The notes below the pieces were generated by a model that did not search any database, was not told the origin of the DNA, and worked only from the letters and a program-made list of their open reading frames with translations. Made by a program: the position numbers and the translations under genes. Shown piece after piece: positions 43,505 through 51,993 of a DNA stretch of 64,000 nucleotides (its first letter is position 1; each line of letters opens with the position of its first letter). Source of the stretch: JACVRW01 sp963803085 (GTDB lineage Bacteria; Actinomycetota; Thermoleophilia; Solirubrobacterales; Thermoleophilaceae); assembly GCA_963803085.1 (NCBI GenBank), contig CAWDLE010000010.1, positions 310,001 through 374,000 on the forward strand, read 5' to 3'.

Positions 43505-45948
43505 GCGGAGCCGCGTACCCGCTCTCCGCTCGGATCGAACAGCGGCTCGGTCGTGACCTCGCCTCCGACCCAGCTGCCGAAGATGTCGAGCTCCACCGCC
43601 GTACCGGGCTCCGACCGCTCCGGAGGCAGGTACGCGTACGCGATCGAGCGCTCGACCGTGTAGCCATAGCCGCCCGTCGTGACCCGCCCGAGGATCTCGC
43701 CGTTCACCCGCACGGGCTCGTTGCCGAGCGCCACGGAACGCGGGTCCTCCAGGGTGATGCAGCAGAGCAGCTTGCGCGGGCCGGCCTCGCGCGCCTCCAA
43801 GAGCGCGTCGCGGCCGATGAACCCGCCGGGCTTGTCGAGCTTGACGGCAAAGTCAAGACCGGCCTCGTAGGGCGTCTCGTCCGGCGTGATGTCCGCGCCC
43901 CAGACGCGGTAGCCCTTCTCCACCCGCATCGAGTCGATCGCCCGGTAGCCGCCGGCCACGATTCCGTGCGGCTCGCCGGCCTCCCAGACCGCCTGCCAGA
44001 GCGCCGTCCCGTACTCGGCCGGGCAGTAGAGCTCCCAGCCGAGCTCACCCACGTAGGTCACGCGCAGCGCGTGCACTGGCACTCCCGCCACGGTGATCTG
44101 CCTCACCGCCATGTAGGGGAACTCGTCGTTGTCGAGCGACTGCGGCGTGAGCGAAGCCAGCGTCTCGCGGGCGCGCGGGCCCCAGATTCCGAAGCAGGCC
44201 GACCTGGACGTGACGTCGTGCACGTGTACGGAGCCGTCGTCTGGGAGATGGCGGCGAATCCATTCGCGGTCGTGGTTTCCGAATGCCGTGCCGGTCACGA
44301 TGGAGAAGAGCTCCTCGGCGACGCGGGCGACAGTGAAGTCGCATTCGATGCCGCCACGCGAGTTGAGCATCTGGGTGTAGGTCACGCGCCCGACATCGCG
44401 CGCGACCTCGTTGTCGCACAGGCGCTCCAGCAACGCGGCCGCGCCCGGGCCGGCCACCTCGAGCTTGGCGAACGACGACTCGTCGAAGATCGCCACGCCC
44501 TCTCGGCACGCCACGTGCTCGGCGCCGATGGCGGGCGACCAGTGCTTGCCCGCCCAGCCGCGCGGCCGCAACGACTCGTCGCCCCGCTCCGCGTTCGACT
44601 CGTACCAGTTCACGCGCTCCCAGCCCGACTTCTCGCCGAAGGCCGCATCGCGCCCGCGGTGCCATTCGTAGGCCGGGGAGGTGCGCAGGGGCCGGCAGGC
44701 CTGGCGCTCCTCGAACGGGTAGTGGATGTCGTAGTAGGTCTCGTAGGTCTCGAGCACGCGCCCGAGCGTGTACGTCGGGGAGCGGTAGTGGGCCCCGAAG
44801 CGGCGCACATCCATCTGCCACAGGTCCATCGACGGCTCTCCCGCCACGATCCACTCGGCCATCACCTTGCCCACGCCACCCGCGCCCGCGAGGCCATGGG
44901 CGCAGAATCCGCCCGCCACGAAGAGGCCGGGGACCTCCGTCTCGCCGAGGCAGAACTCGTTGTCGGGGGTGAAGCCCTCCGGCCCGTTGATCATGCGCGT
45001 GACCTTCACGTCCTCCATCTGCGGCACGCGCCGGCGCGAGTTCACCACGATCTCCTCGAAGCGGTCCCAGTCGTCCTCGAGCAGGCGGCCGTTGAAGTCG
45101 GGCGGGATGCGATCGAACCCGGCTCGGCTCTCCAGGAACGCCGGCGCCGCCGGTCGCTCGTAGCCACCCATCACGAGTCCGCCGCCCTCCTCGCGGAAGT
45201 AGATCAGCAGGTCGGGATCGCGCAGCGTGGGCAGCGGGTTCTGCGGATCGCGCTCGCGGAACGGCTGGGTCACGATGTACTCGTGCGACATCGGCACCAC
45301 CGGGATGCGCACGCCCGCGAGCCGTCCGAGCTCCGCCGAGAACATGCCCCCGGCGATCACCACCACATCGGCGTCGATGTCGCCGCGCTCGGTGCGCACG
45401 CGGCCCTGCTCGATGCCCGTGACGCGCGTGTTCGTGAAGATCTGCACGCCGCCCTCGCGGGCGCCCTCGGCCAGCGCGAATGTGAGCTGCGACGGGTCGA
45501 GGTAGCCGTCGGTGGGAAGCCAGGCGGCACCGAGCACCCCGTCGGTGGACATCAGCGGGAAGAGCGCCTGGGCCTCTTCGGCCGAGATCAGGTCGAGCGG
45601 CAGTCCGAACGTCTTGGCCCAGCCGGCCTGCCGGCGCAGCTCCTCCATCCGCTCCTCGCTCGACGCGAGCCGGATCCCGCCGCACTCGACCCAGCCGCAC
45701 GCATCGCCGAGCTTCCGGTAGAGCTCGACCGAGTACATCATCATCTTGGTGAGGTTCACCGAGCTGCGCAGCTGGCCCACCAGGCCGGCCGAGTGGAAGG
45801 TCGAGCCCGACGTGAGCTGGTTGCGGTCCACGAGTACCACGTCGTCCCAGCCGAGCTCGGCCAGGTGATAGGCGATCGACGTGCCGCCGACGCCTCCCCC
45901 GACGATCACGCAGCGCGCCGCGCCGGGGAGCTCCCGCCGCGCGGCCAC
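43501..45948 (-). CDS. FAD-dependent sarcosine/dimethylglycine dehydrogenase-like enzyme with GcvT domain
   Basis: An 815-residue two-domain flavoenzyme of mitochondrial DMGDH/SARDH length. The N-terminal FAD domain has CVIVGGGVGGTSIAYHL, and TFHSAGLVGQLRSS contains the His that carries covalent FAD in this family. AGGFCAHGLAGAGGVGK and the C-terminal tetrahydrofolate-binding GcvT-like domain (about 440-810) with TYVGELGWELYCPAEY and AGLDFAVKLDKPGGFIGRDAL complete it. It demethylates N-methylated amino acids, passing the one-carbon unit to folate. GTG 45948 overlaps the TAG of the upstream kinase gene (TAGTG), so the two are coupled; a frame to 46083 is rejected as Arg-rich. Confidence 0.88.
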   Translation of the reverse strand: MAARRELPGAARCVIVGGGVGGTSIAYHLAELGWDDVVLVDRNQLTSGSTFHSAGLVGQLRSSVNLTKMMMYSVELYRKLGDACGWVECGGIRLASSEERMEELRRQAGWAKTFGLPLDLISAEEAQALFPLMSTDGVLGAAWLPTDGYLDPSQLTFALAEGAREGGVQIFTNTRVTGIEQGRVRTERGDIDADVVVIAGGMFSAELGRLAGVRIPVVPMSHEYIVTQPFRERDPQNPLPTLRDPDLLIYFREEGGGLVMGGYERPAAPAFLESRAGFDRIPPDFNGRLLEDDWDRFEEIVVNSRRRVPQMEDVKVTRMINGPEGFTPDNEFCLGETEVPGLFVAGGFCAHGLAGAGGVGKVMAEWIVAGEPSMDLWQMDVRRFGAHYRSPTYTLGRVLETYETYYDIHYPFEERQACRPLRTSPAYEWHRGRDAAFGEKSGWERVNWYESNAERGDESLRPRGWAGKHWSPAIGAEHVACREGVAIFDESSFAKLEVAGPGAAALLERLCDNEVARDVGRVTYTQMLNSRGGIECDFTVARVAEELFSIVTGTAFGNHDREWIRRHLPDDGSVHVHDVTSRSACFGIWGPRARETLASLTPQSLDNDEFPYMAVRQITVAGVPVHALRVTYVGELGWELYCPAEYGTALWQAVWEAGEPHGIVAGGYRAIDSMRVEKGYRVWGADITPDETPYEAGLDFAVKLDKPGGFIGRDALLEAREAGPRKLLCCITLEDPRSVALGNEPVRVNGEILGRVTTGGYGYTVERSIAYAYLPPERSEPGTAVELDIFGSWVGGEVTTEPLFDPSGERVRGSA

Positions 45949-46877
45949 TAGCTGCGGGCTTCCTCGATCCAGCCCTTGAAGCGCGGGTCGGTGCGCGCCT
46001 TCTCGAGGCGGTCGAAGTGCTTCTGCGCGTAGTCGCGGAAGTCGAAGTCCAGCTCGGACACGCCTGCCTGGACCACGCCCCACATTCCCTCGCGGAAGTC
46101 CGACATGAAGCGGAACAGCTTCAGCGTCGCCCGCTTGCGGTCGTCCGGCGCCTCGCCGAAGTAGGCCTCCAGCAGTTGGTCCTCCTGGTCGTCCTCGAGC
46201 TCGTTGTTCACCGCGAAGTTGCCGAGGTCGAACCAGCGGTCGCCCATTCCCGCGTACTCCCAGTCGATCAGCTGCATGCGGTCGCCGTCGCGCAGGAAGT
46301 TCGCGGGCAGGAGATCGTTGTGGGCCGGCACCGGCTCGTGGCCGGGCTGGTCGCGCACCGCGCGCTCGATCTTGTGGGCAGCGTCGAGCGCCTCGTCGTA
46401 GCCGGCCGGCGGTTCGCTGCCGTTGGCACGGCCCGTCTCGGCGTACTGCTCCACGAGCCGGAAGGAGTCGAATCCCGTCGGCAGCTCCGTGCCCGAGTCA
46501 TGCAGCGAGCGCAGATCGTGGGCCACCTCCGCGATCGTCTCGGGCTCGCGCAGCTCGTCGGCCCTCATCTCGCGGCCGGATACGAACGCAGTCACGAGGG
46601 CGGACGGCTCAGTCAGCAGCGCTGCGACCTTCGGCGCGATGCCGAGATCGGCGGCGGCCTTGTTCGCGATGCACTCCGCCTCGCGGTCGATCCCGAGTAG
46701 GGCTGTTCGCTTCCCGGGCAGGCGCACCACATAGTCGGTGCCGCCGAAGTTGACCCTGAAGTTGCGGTTCGTGATCCCGCCCTCGAGCTGCACAACGGTG
46801 CCGTCGCGCGGTCCGAGCAGCGCGGCCAAGCGCGCCACAACCTCCGTCAGTTCCGGAATCGTGAACTCGGGGCTCAT
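45948..46877 (-). CDS. choline/ethanolamine-kinase-like APH-family phosphotransferase
   Basis: A 309-residue aminoglycoside-phosphotransferase/choline kinase fold protein. The N-terminal lobe has GITNRNFRVNFGGTDYVVRLPG, as in LicA-type choline kinases. The catalytic loop is HNDLLPANFL, followed by the metal site IDWEYAGMGDRWFDLGN. It is coupled to the sarcosine dehydrogenase-like gene, which suggests work on a choline-, ethanolamine- or methylamine-derived compound; antibiotic resistance is unlikely. It starts at ATG 46877. Confidence 0.88.
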   Translation of the reverse strand: MSPEFTIPELTEVVARLAALLGPRDGTVVQLEGGITNRNFRVNFGGTDYVVRLPGKRTALLGIDREAECIANKAAADLGIAPKVAALLTEPSALVTAFVSGREMRADELREPETIAEVAHDLRSLHDSGTELPTGFDSFRLVEQYAETGRANGSEPPAGYDEALDAAHKIERAVRDQPGHEPVPAHNDLLPANFLRDGDRMQLIDWEYAGMGDRWFDLGNFAVNNELEDDQEDQLLEAYFGEAPDDRKRATLKLFRFMSDFREGMWGVVQAGVSELDFDFRDYAQKHFDRLEKARTDPRFKGWIEEARS

Positions 46878-46927
46878 GGCGGGACTTTACGCCGAGGCCG
46901 CCTCACATGCGAGGCTCTTTGTCCTCG

Positions 46928-48709
46928 ATGTCGGACGGCGAGCTGATCCTTGTCGCGGCGGCTCTGCTCGCTGCGGGAATTGGCGCATCCCTGCTTGCGT
47001 CCCGAGTGCGCCTGCCCGGCCTCCTGCTCTTCCTCGCCCTCGGCATGGCGATCGGGTCCGACGGGCTCGGCTGGATCGACTTCAACAACTACGAGCTGGC
47101 GCGGACGATCGGCGTCGTTGCGCTTGCGTTGATCCTGTTCGAGGGCGGCCTCACCGCCGGTTTCGACGAGATCCGGCCGGTCCTGCGAGGGTCGCTCTCG
47201 CTCGCGATCCTGGGAACGATCGGGACTGCGGTGATCTGCGGCTTCGCGGCGGCGTGGCTGTTCGACCTCTCCACGCTCGAGGGCATGCTGCTGGGGGCGA
47301 TCATCTCCTCCACCGACGGCGCCGCGATCTTCGCGCTCCTGCGGGAGTCGAGGCTCCGGCGCCGCCTCGCGCGCACGCTCGAGGGCGAGGCGGGCTTCAA
47401 CGACCCGGTCGCCGTGCTGCTCGTGATCGGGTTCATCGAGTGGACCCAGCAGGACGACTACGGCGTGCTCGACATGGCGCTGCTGTTCGTGCGCGAGATG
47501 GGGATCGGCGCCGCCGTGGGCATCGCGGTCGGGATGCTCGCGGTTCCCGGGCTGCGAAACGCGCGCCTCGCCAGTCCCGGGCTCTACCCGGTGGCCACGC
47601 TGGCGACCGCCGGCCTCGCGTACGGCGGCGCCGCCACCCTGCACGGCTCAGGCTTCCTCGCCGCCTACCTGGCCGGCCTGGTGCTGGGCTCGGCGCGAAT
47701 CCCGGCGAAGCAGACGGTGATCGTCTTCCACGAGGGCCTTGCCTGGGTCGCGCAGATCGTCATGTTCCTCGCCCTCGGGCTGCTCGTCTTCCCGAGCCAG
47801 CTCGACGACGTCTGGCTCGAGGGGACCGCGCTCGCGCTGGTGCTCGTGTTCATCGCCCGTCCTCTAACCGCTGCGCTCGCCACCGCGTTCGAGCCGTTCA
47901 CGGCCGGGGAGCGGCTGGTCCTGGGGTGGGCAGGCCTGCGCGGTGCCGTGCCGGTGGTCCTCGCCACCTTCCCGGTGATCGAAGGCCTCGATCCGAACAA
48001 GACCTTCTTCAACATCGTCTTCTTCGCGGTCGTGATCTCGACGCTGCTTCAGGGCGGCACCGTCGAGTGGCTCGCGCGCAGGCTCGGCGTGACCACGAGC
48101 GAGCCCGCCCTGCCGAGGCCGCTGATCGAGACCGGCACGGTCCGCCGCCTCGGCGCCGAGATCGTCGAGTACCCGGTCGGGGAGAACGACGCGATCGTCG
48201 GACAGCTGGTGCGTGCGCTGGGGCTGCCGCGCGACGCCCTGCTCAGCGTGATCGTGCGCGGCGAGGAGGCGCTGCTGCCGCGCGGCTCCACGCGGATCGA
48301 GGCCGATGACCGGCTGCATGTGATGGTGCGGGAGGAGGTGGCCGGCGAGATGCCCGACCTGCTGGAGCGCTGGCGCATCGGTCCGGTCGAGATCCCGACC
48401 GTGCGCCACGCGCCCCTGCGCGCCGGCACGGCCGTGTTCACCACGCGGCGCTGGACCGACGAGGACGGCGACGCCGGCTACCCCAAGGAGGTGCATGGCG
48501 TGCCGGTGGCGGAGCAGATGCGCACGCGGCGCGACCATCGCGGCGCGCTCGTGGTGCTCGAGGACGGTCGCTTCGCTGTGACCGGGCCGCTGGTGGCGAT
48601 CGGCGGCCCGCTCCAGGTGCAGCGCTACGCCAGGCGCCAGCTCACCAGCGAGGACGACGCCGCCGCGCGGGCGTGGTGGCAGGAGGTCATCGGGGCCCTC
48701 GCCCGCTGA
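46928..48709 (+). CDS. CPA1 cation:proton antiporter with TrkA-C-like tail
   Basis: A 593-residue antiporter of the NhaP/CvrA type. Twelve or so membrane helices occupy about 1-395, including ALILFEGGLTAGFDEI, the key GEAGFNDPVAVLL and RGAVPVVLATFP. A cytoplasmic tail contains a TrkA-C-like regulatory domain (AEIVEYPVGENDAIVGQLV ... EADDRLHVMV) and ends in a further mixed domain. ATG 46928 is chosen to match family starts; ATG 46907 would add seven residues. It exchanges Na+ or K+ for protons, helping pH or volume control. It is divergent from the kinase by about 50 bp. Confidence 0.88.
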   Translation: MSDGELILVAAALLAAGIGASLLASRVRLPGLLLFLALGMAIGSDGLGWIDFNNYELARTIGVVALALILFEGGLTAGFDEIRPVLRGSLSLAILGTIGTAVICGFAAAWLFDLSTLEGMLLGAIISSTDGAAIFALLRESRLRRRLARTLEGEAGFNDPVAVLLVIGFIEWTQQDDYGVLDMALLFVREMGIGAAVGIAVGMLAVPGLRNARLASPGLYPVATLATAGLAYGGAATLHGSGFLAAYLAGLVLGSARIPAKQTVIVFHEGLAWVAQIVMFLALGLLVFPSQLDDVWLEGTALALVLVFIARPLTAALATAFEPFTAGERLVLGWAGLRGAVPVVLATFPVIEGLDPNKTFFNIVFFAVVISTLLQGGTVEWLARRLGVTTSEPALPRPLIETGTVRRLGAEIVEYPVGENDAIVGQLVRALGLPRDALLSVIVRGEEALLPRGSTRIEADDRLHVMVREEVAGEMPDLLERWRIGPVEIPTVRHAPLRAGTAVFTTRRWTDEDGDAGYPKEVHGVPVAEQMRTRRDHRGALVVLEDGRFAVTGPLVAIGGPLQVQRYARRQLTSEDDAAARAWWQEVIGALAR

Positions 48710-48861
48710 CAGCGGGGCTTACAGGATCTCGCCACCGGGGCGAGAAACAATTGAGGCAAAGGTTGCAATCTGTCTGAACCGTGGCTTACAGTCGCCGCGA
48801 CAGGTCGCTTCGCCGGGCGTTGCGCTGCCGCAATTCCGGCTCGCCAACAGGAGGGACACGC

Positions 48862-50475
48862 ATGGCCGACCAAGCTCTGGACCGGGACGAGGCAAAGCTT
48901 GCGGAACTCGGGTACAAGCAGGAGCTGACTCGAGGTTGGTCGCGGTTCTCCAACTTCGCGATCTCCTTCACGATCATCTCGGTGCTCGCGGGGTGCTTCA
49001 CGACGTACCCGCAGGCATGGAACCTCGGCGGCCCGATCGCGATCTCCTGGGGCTGGCCGATCGTCTGCATCATCGTCCTGGCCGTCGCCTTCAGCATGGC
49101 CGAGGTGGCCTCGGCCTATCCCACGGCCGGGGGTCCCTACTGGTGGGCTAACGAGCTCGGCGGACCGGTCTGGTCCTGGTACACGGGCTGGTTGAACCTG
49201 CTCGGGCTGATCGCAATCGTCGCGACGGTGGACTGGTTCTGCGCCCAATTCTTCTCGTTCGTGTTCAACCTCTGGGGGCTCGATCTCGGGATCATCAACT
49301 TCGCCGACGCGGTGTCCCTCGAGGAGATCTTCGCCCTGTTCGTGGTGATCCTCGTTCTGCACGCGATGATCAACATCTTCTCGTCGCATCTCGTCGCGCT
49401 GTTCAACAACATCTCGGTGTTCTGGCACTGCGTCGGCGTGCTGGTGATCATCGGGATCCTGATCATCGTCCCCGACAACCACCAGAGCGCAGACTTCGTC
49501 TTCACGGAGCGAATCAACAACTCCGGCTTCGACATGAGCATGTACTGGTGGTACATCCTGCCCACGGGCCTGCTGCTGACCATGTACACGGTCACGGGCT
49601 ATGACGCCTCGGCGCACGTGGCCGAGGAGACGAGGGACGCGGAGGTCGCCGCAGCGAAGGGCGTTTGGCAATCGGTCGCGCTATCGGCGCTGATCGGCTG
49701 GTTCGTCCTGCTCGCGATCACGTTCGCGGCAAGTGACGTCGGCGCGGTCAACGACGGCGGCGGCACCACGCTCGCAATCTTCCAAAGCGCGATGTCGGAG
49801 GGCTGGGCCGAGACGGTGATCCTGATCTCGGCGATCGGGCAGTTCTTCTGCGGCATGGCGTGCGTCACGAGTTGCTCGCGGACATTCTTCGCGCTCTCGC
49901 GCGACAAGATGACGCCCGGCCACCGGCTCTGGGCCAGCGTCAACGGCGCGCGCGGCGTCCCGGTGGCAGCGGTGATCGGCTCGTGCGTGCTCGCGGGAAT
50001 CCTGACCCTTCCGGCCCTGTCGGGTAACGCCGCGGGCGTCCCGGTCGCCTTCTTCGCAGTCGTGTCGATCGGCGTGCTCGGGCTTTACTCCGCATACGTG
50101 ATGCCGGTGTACCTGCGCTGGCGCGCAGGCACCAACTTCAAGCAGGGTGCGTGGAACCTGGGCAACAAGTGGAGGTGGCTCAACCCGATCGCCGTCGTGT
50201 GGGTGATCCTCACCTCGATCTACTTCTGCCTGCCGTTCTACGGGCCGGCCGCGGTGTGGTGGGATGACGCGTTCGACTGGAACGCGGCGAACTTCACGCC
50301 GCTCGTCATGGGCGTGCTTCTGGTCGCCATCACCATCGCCTGGTTCGGCGGCATGAACAAGCGCTACAAGGGGCCGATCCGCACGATCGAGTTCGACGAG
50401 GGCATCGGCATCAAGCAGATCGACGAGCCGGGCGAGCCGCCCGCGGCGGCCCCACCGCCCGCCGCACCGGCATAG
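48862..50475 (+). CDS. APC-family amino acid/amine permease
   Basis: A 537-residue permease with about twelve helices, of the amino acid-polyamine-organocation family. Landmarks are SFTIISVLAGCFTTYPQAWN, SMAEVASAYPTAGGPYWWAN, GYDASAHVAEETRDA and the long hydrophobic C-terminal half. The cytosolic tail is Pro/Ala rich. ATG 48862 is chosen because AGGAGG lies about eight bases upstream. Its location ahead of gamma-glutamylation genes suggests uptake of an amine or amino acid. A 26-bp palindrome overlaps its stop and that of the convergent kinase gene. Confidence 0.92.
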   Translation: MADQALDRDEAKLAELGYKQELTRGWSRFSNFAISFTIISVLAGCFTTYPQAWNLGGPIAISWGWPIVCIIVLAVAFSMAEVASAYPTAGGPYWWANELGGPVWSWYTGWLNLLGLIAIVATVDWFCAQFFSFVFNLWGLDLGIINFADAVSLEEIFALFVVILVLHAMINIFSSHLVALFNNISVFWHCVGVLVIIGILIIVPDNHQSADFVFTERINNSGFDMSMYWWYILPTGLLLTMYTVTGYDASAHVAEETRDAEVAAAKGVWQSVALSALIGWFVLLAITFAASDVGAVNDGGGTTLAIFQSAMSEGWAETVILISAIGQFFCGMACVTSCSRTFFALSRDKMTPGHRLWASVNGARGVPVAAVIGSCVLAGILTLPALSGNAAGVPVAFFAVVSIGVLGLYSAYVMPVYLRWRAGTNFKQGAWNLGNKWRWLNPIAVVWVILTSIYFCLPFYGPAAVWWDDAFDWNAANFTPLVMGVLLVAITIAWFGGMNKRYKGPIRTIEFDEGIGIKQIDEPGEPPAAAPPPAAPA

Positions 50476-50499
50476 GGGTCAGGCTTAAGCCTGACCCCT
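50474..50499. terminator. perfect 26-bp palindrome between convergent genes
   Basis: AGGGGTCAGGCTT followed by its exact reverse complement AAGCCTGACCCCT forms a 13-bp stem without a spacer. It overlaps the TAG of the permease gene at one end and the TGA of the FGGY kinase gene at the other, so it is fitted exactly between two convergent stops. It shares the GGGGTCAG core with the element at 42121-42151 and probably ends transcription in both directions. Confidence 0.6.
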
Positions 50500-51947
50500 C
50501 ACAGCGCGGCTGCCGCGCTAACGAACGCCTTCCAGCGTTCGTGCTCGCGCGTGCGCCAGGCGTCGTCCTGCTGCGGCTCTACCGAGCGGTCGATCGGCAG
50601 CAGCTCGGCCGCCTCGGGCAGCGATCCGATCACGCCTGAGCCCACCGCGGCCAGCACGGCGGCGCCGAGCACGGTTGCGTCGGCGCCCGCGGCGTCCACG
50701 CGCACGCCGATCGCGTCCGCCTGGAGCTGAAGCAGAAGCGGCTCGTTCGTGAGCCCGCCGTCCACGCGCAGCGAGCTCACCTCCACCGTCTCGCGCATCG
50801 CTGCCACCACATCGGCCACGCGCCACGCGATGCCCTCGACGGCTGCGCGCGCAACGTTCGCGCGCGTGGTCCCGCCGTGCATCCCGGCGATCACCGCGCG
50901 CGCCTCGGGCTTCCACCAGGGCGCGCCGAGGCCGGCGAGGCCGGGCAGCACCCGCGCGCCCCCGTTGTCCTCCGCCGCGCGCGCCAGCTCCGTCAGCGCC
51001 GCCGGGCTATCGGCCATCCCAAGCTCACGGCACATCCATTCGAGCATCGCGCCGGCCGCGAACACGCCGCCGTCGATCGCGTACTCCATGCGGCCGTCGA
51101 TGCGCCAGGCCACCGTGGGCAGAAGGCCGCCCGAGGGCTCGGGCACCTGGTCGCCCACGTGCCCGAGCACGAAGACTCCGGTGCCGTAGGTGGCCTTCAC
51201 GCGCCCGGGCACCACACAGCCCGCGCCGGCGAGCGCGGCCTGCTGGTCCACCACCTGGCCGCACAGCGGCAGCTCCACGGGCCAGGACTCGTGGCTCAGC
51301 GTGCCGAGCGCGCCCGCCGTGTCACGCACCTCCGGCAGCACGTCCATCGGCACGCCGAACAGCTCGCACAGGCGCTCGTCGAAGCCGGGCGTGCCGAGGC
51401 GGTGCAGCTGCGTTCGCGACGCGGTGGAGTTGTCGGTCGCGAAGCCGGCTCCCAGGCGGTCGCACAGGAACGAGTCCACCGTGCCCATGCGCAGCGTCCC
51501 GGCCTCGCGCGCCTGCTGGACCTTCTCCTCGTTCTCGAGCAGCCAGGCGAGCTTCGCGGCGGAGAAGTACGGGTCGAAGGGAAGCCCGCTGAGCGAGCGG
51601 ATCTCCTCCTCGGCGGCGCCCATCCGGTCGAGCACCTCCTGGGAGCGCTTGTCCTGCCAGACGACGATCGGGCTGAGCGGCGCGCCCGTCTCCGCGTCCC
51701 AGGCGAGCACCGACTCGCCCTGGTGGTCGAGCCCACATGCCACGACCTCGTCGTCGGCGGCCTCCAGCAGCTCGGCCACGGCCTCGACGACCGCCTGCAG
51801 GACCTCCTCGCCATCCTGCTCGACCCATCCGGGACGCGGGTGAGTGTTCACCTTGTCGCGTCGCGCTTCGCGCACCGGCTGGAGCCGCTCGTCGAACAGC
51901 GCTGCTTTAACGCCGGTTGTGCCCTCGTCGATTCCGAGAAGAAGCAT
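50499..51947 (-). CDS. FGGY-family carbohydrate kinase
   Basis: A 482-residue sugar/polyol kinase with the two actin-fold domains of the FGGY family. The first phosphate loop is LLGIDEGTTGVKAALFD; other marks are CGLDHQGESVLAWD, YGTGVFVLGHVG and SLRVDGGLTNEPLLLQLQAD. It resembles glycerol and xylulose kinases but its substrate cannot be set. ATG 51947 has GGAAG as ribosome-binding site; a longer frame to 52067 is rejected. It is divergent from the glutamine-synthetase-like gene across 46 bp, so regulation may be shared. Its stop overlaps the palindrome at 50474-50499. Confidence 0.9.
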   Translation of the reverse strand: MLLLGIDEGTTGVKAALFDERLQPVREARRDKVNTHPRPGWVEQDGEEVLQAVVEAVAELLEAADDEVVACGLDHQGESVLAWDAETGAPLSPIVVWQDKRSQEVLDRMGAAEEEIRSLSGLPFDPYFSAAKLAWLLENEEKVQQAREAGTLRMGTVDSFLCDRLGAGFATDNSTASRTQLHRLGTPGFDERLCELFGVPMDVLPEVRDTAGALGTLSHESWPVELPLCGQVVDQQAALAGAGCVVPGRVKATYGTGVFVLGHVGDQVPEPSGGLLPTVAWRIDGRMEYAIDGGVFAAGAMLEWMCRELGMADSPAALTELARAAEDNGGARVLPGLAGLGAPWWKPEARAVIAGMHGGTTRANVARAAVEGIAWRVADVVAAMRETVEVSSLRVDGGLTNEPLLLQLQADAIGVRVDAAGADATVLGAAVLAAVGSGVIGSLPEAAELLPIDRSVEPQQDDAWRTREHERWKAFVSAAAAL

Positions 51948-51993
51948 GGCGCTTCCTACCACAGCGTGGCTTCCTCCGGTTAGGCTCGCCGCC

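Noticed and set aside
41285..43663. Plus-strand frame of 792 codons
   Set aside because: Overlaps the GntR gene in another frame and is antisense to the ATP-grasp gene; composition is that of a shadow.
43966..45951. Plus-strand frame of 661 codons
   Set aside because: Exact shadow of the sarcosine dehydrogenase-like gene on the other strand; no recognisable motif.
45949..46083. Longer start of the sarcosine dehydrogenase-like gene
   Set aside because: The extension is Arg-rich, antisense in style and overlaps the end of the kinase gene; the TAGTG overlap at 45946-45950 gives a natural start.
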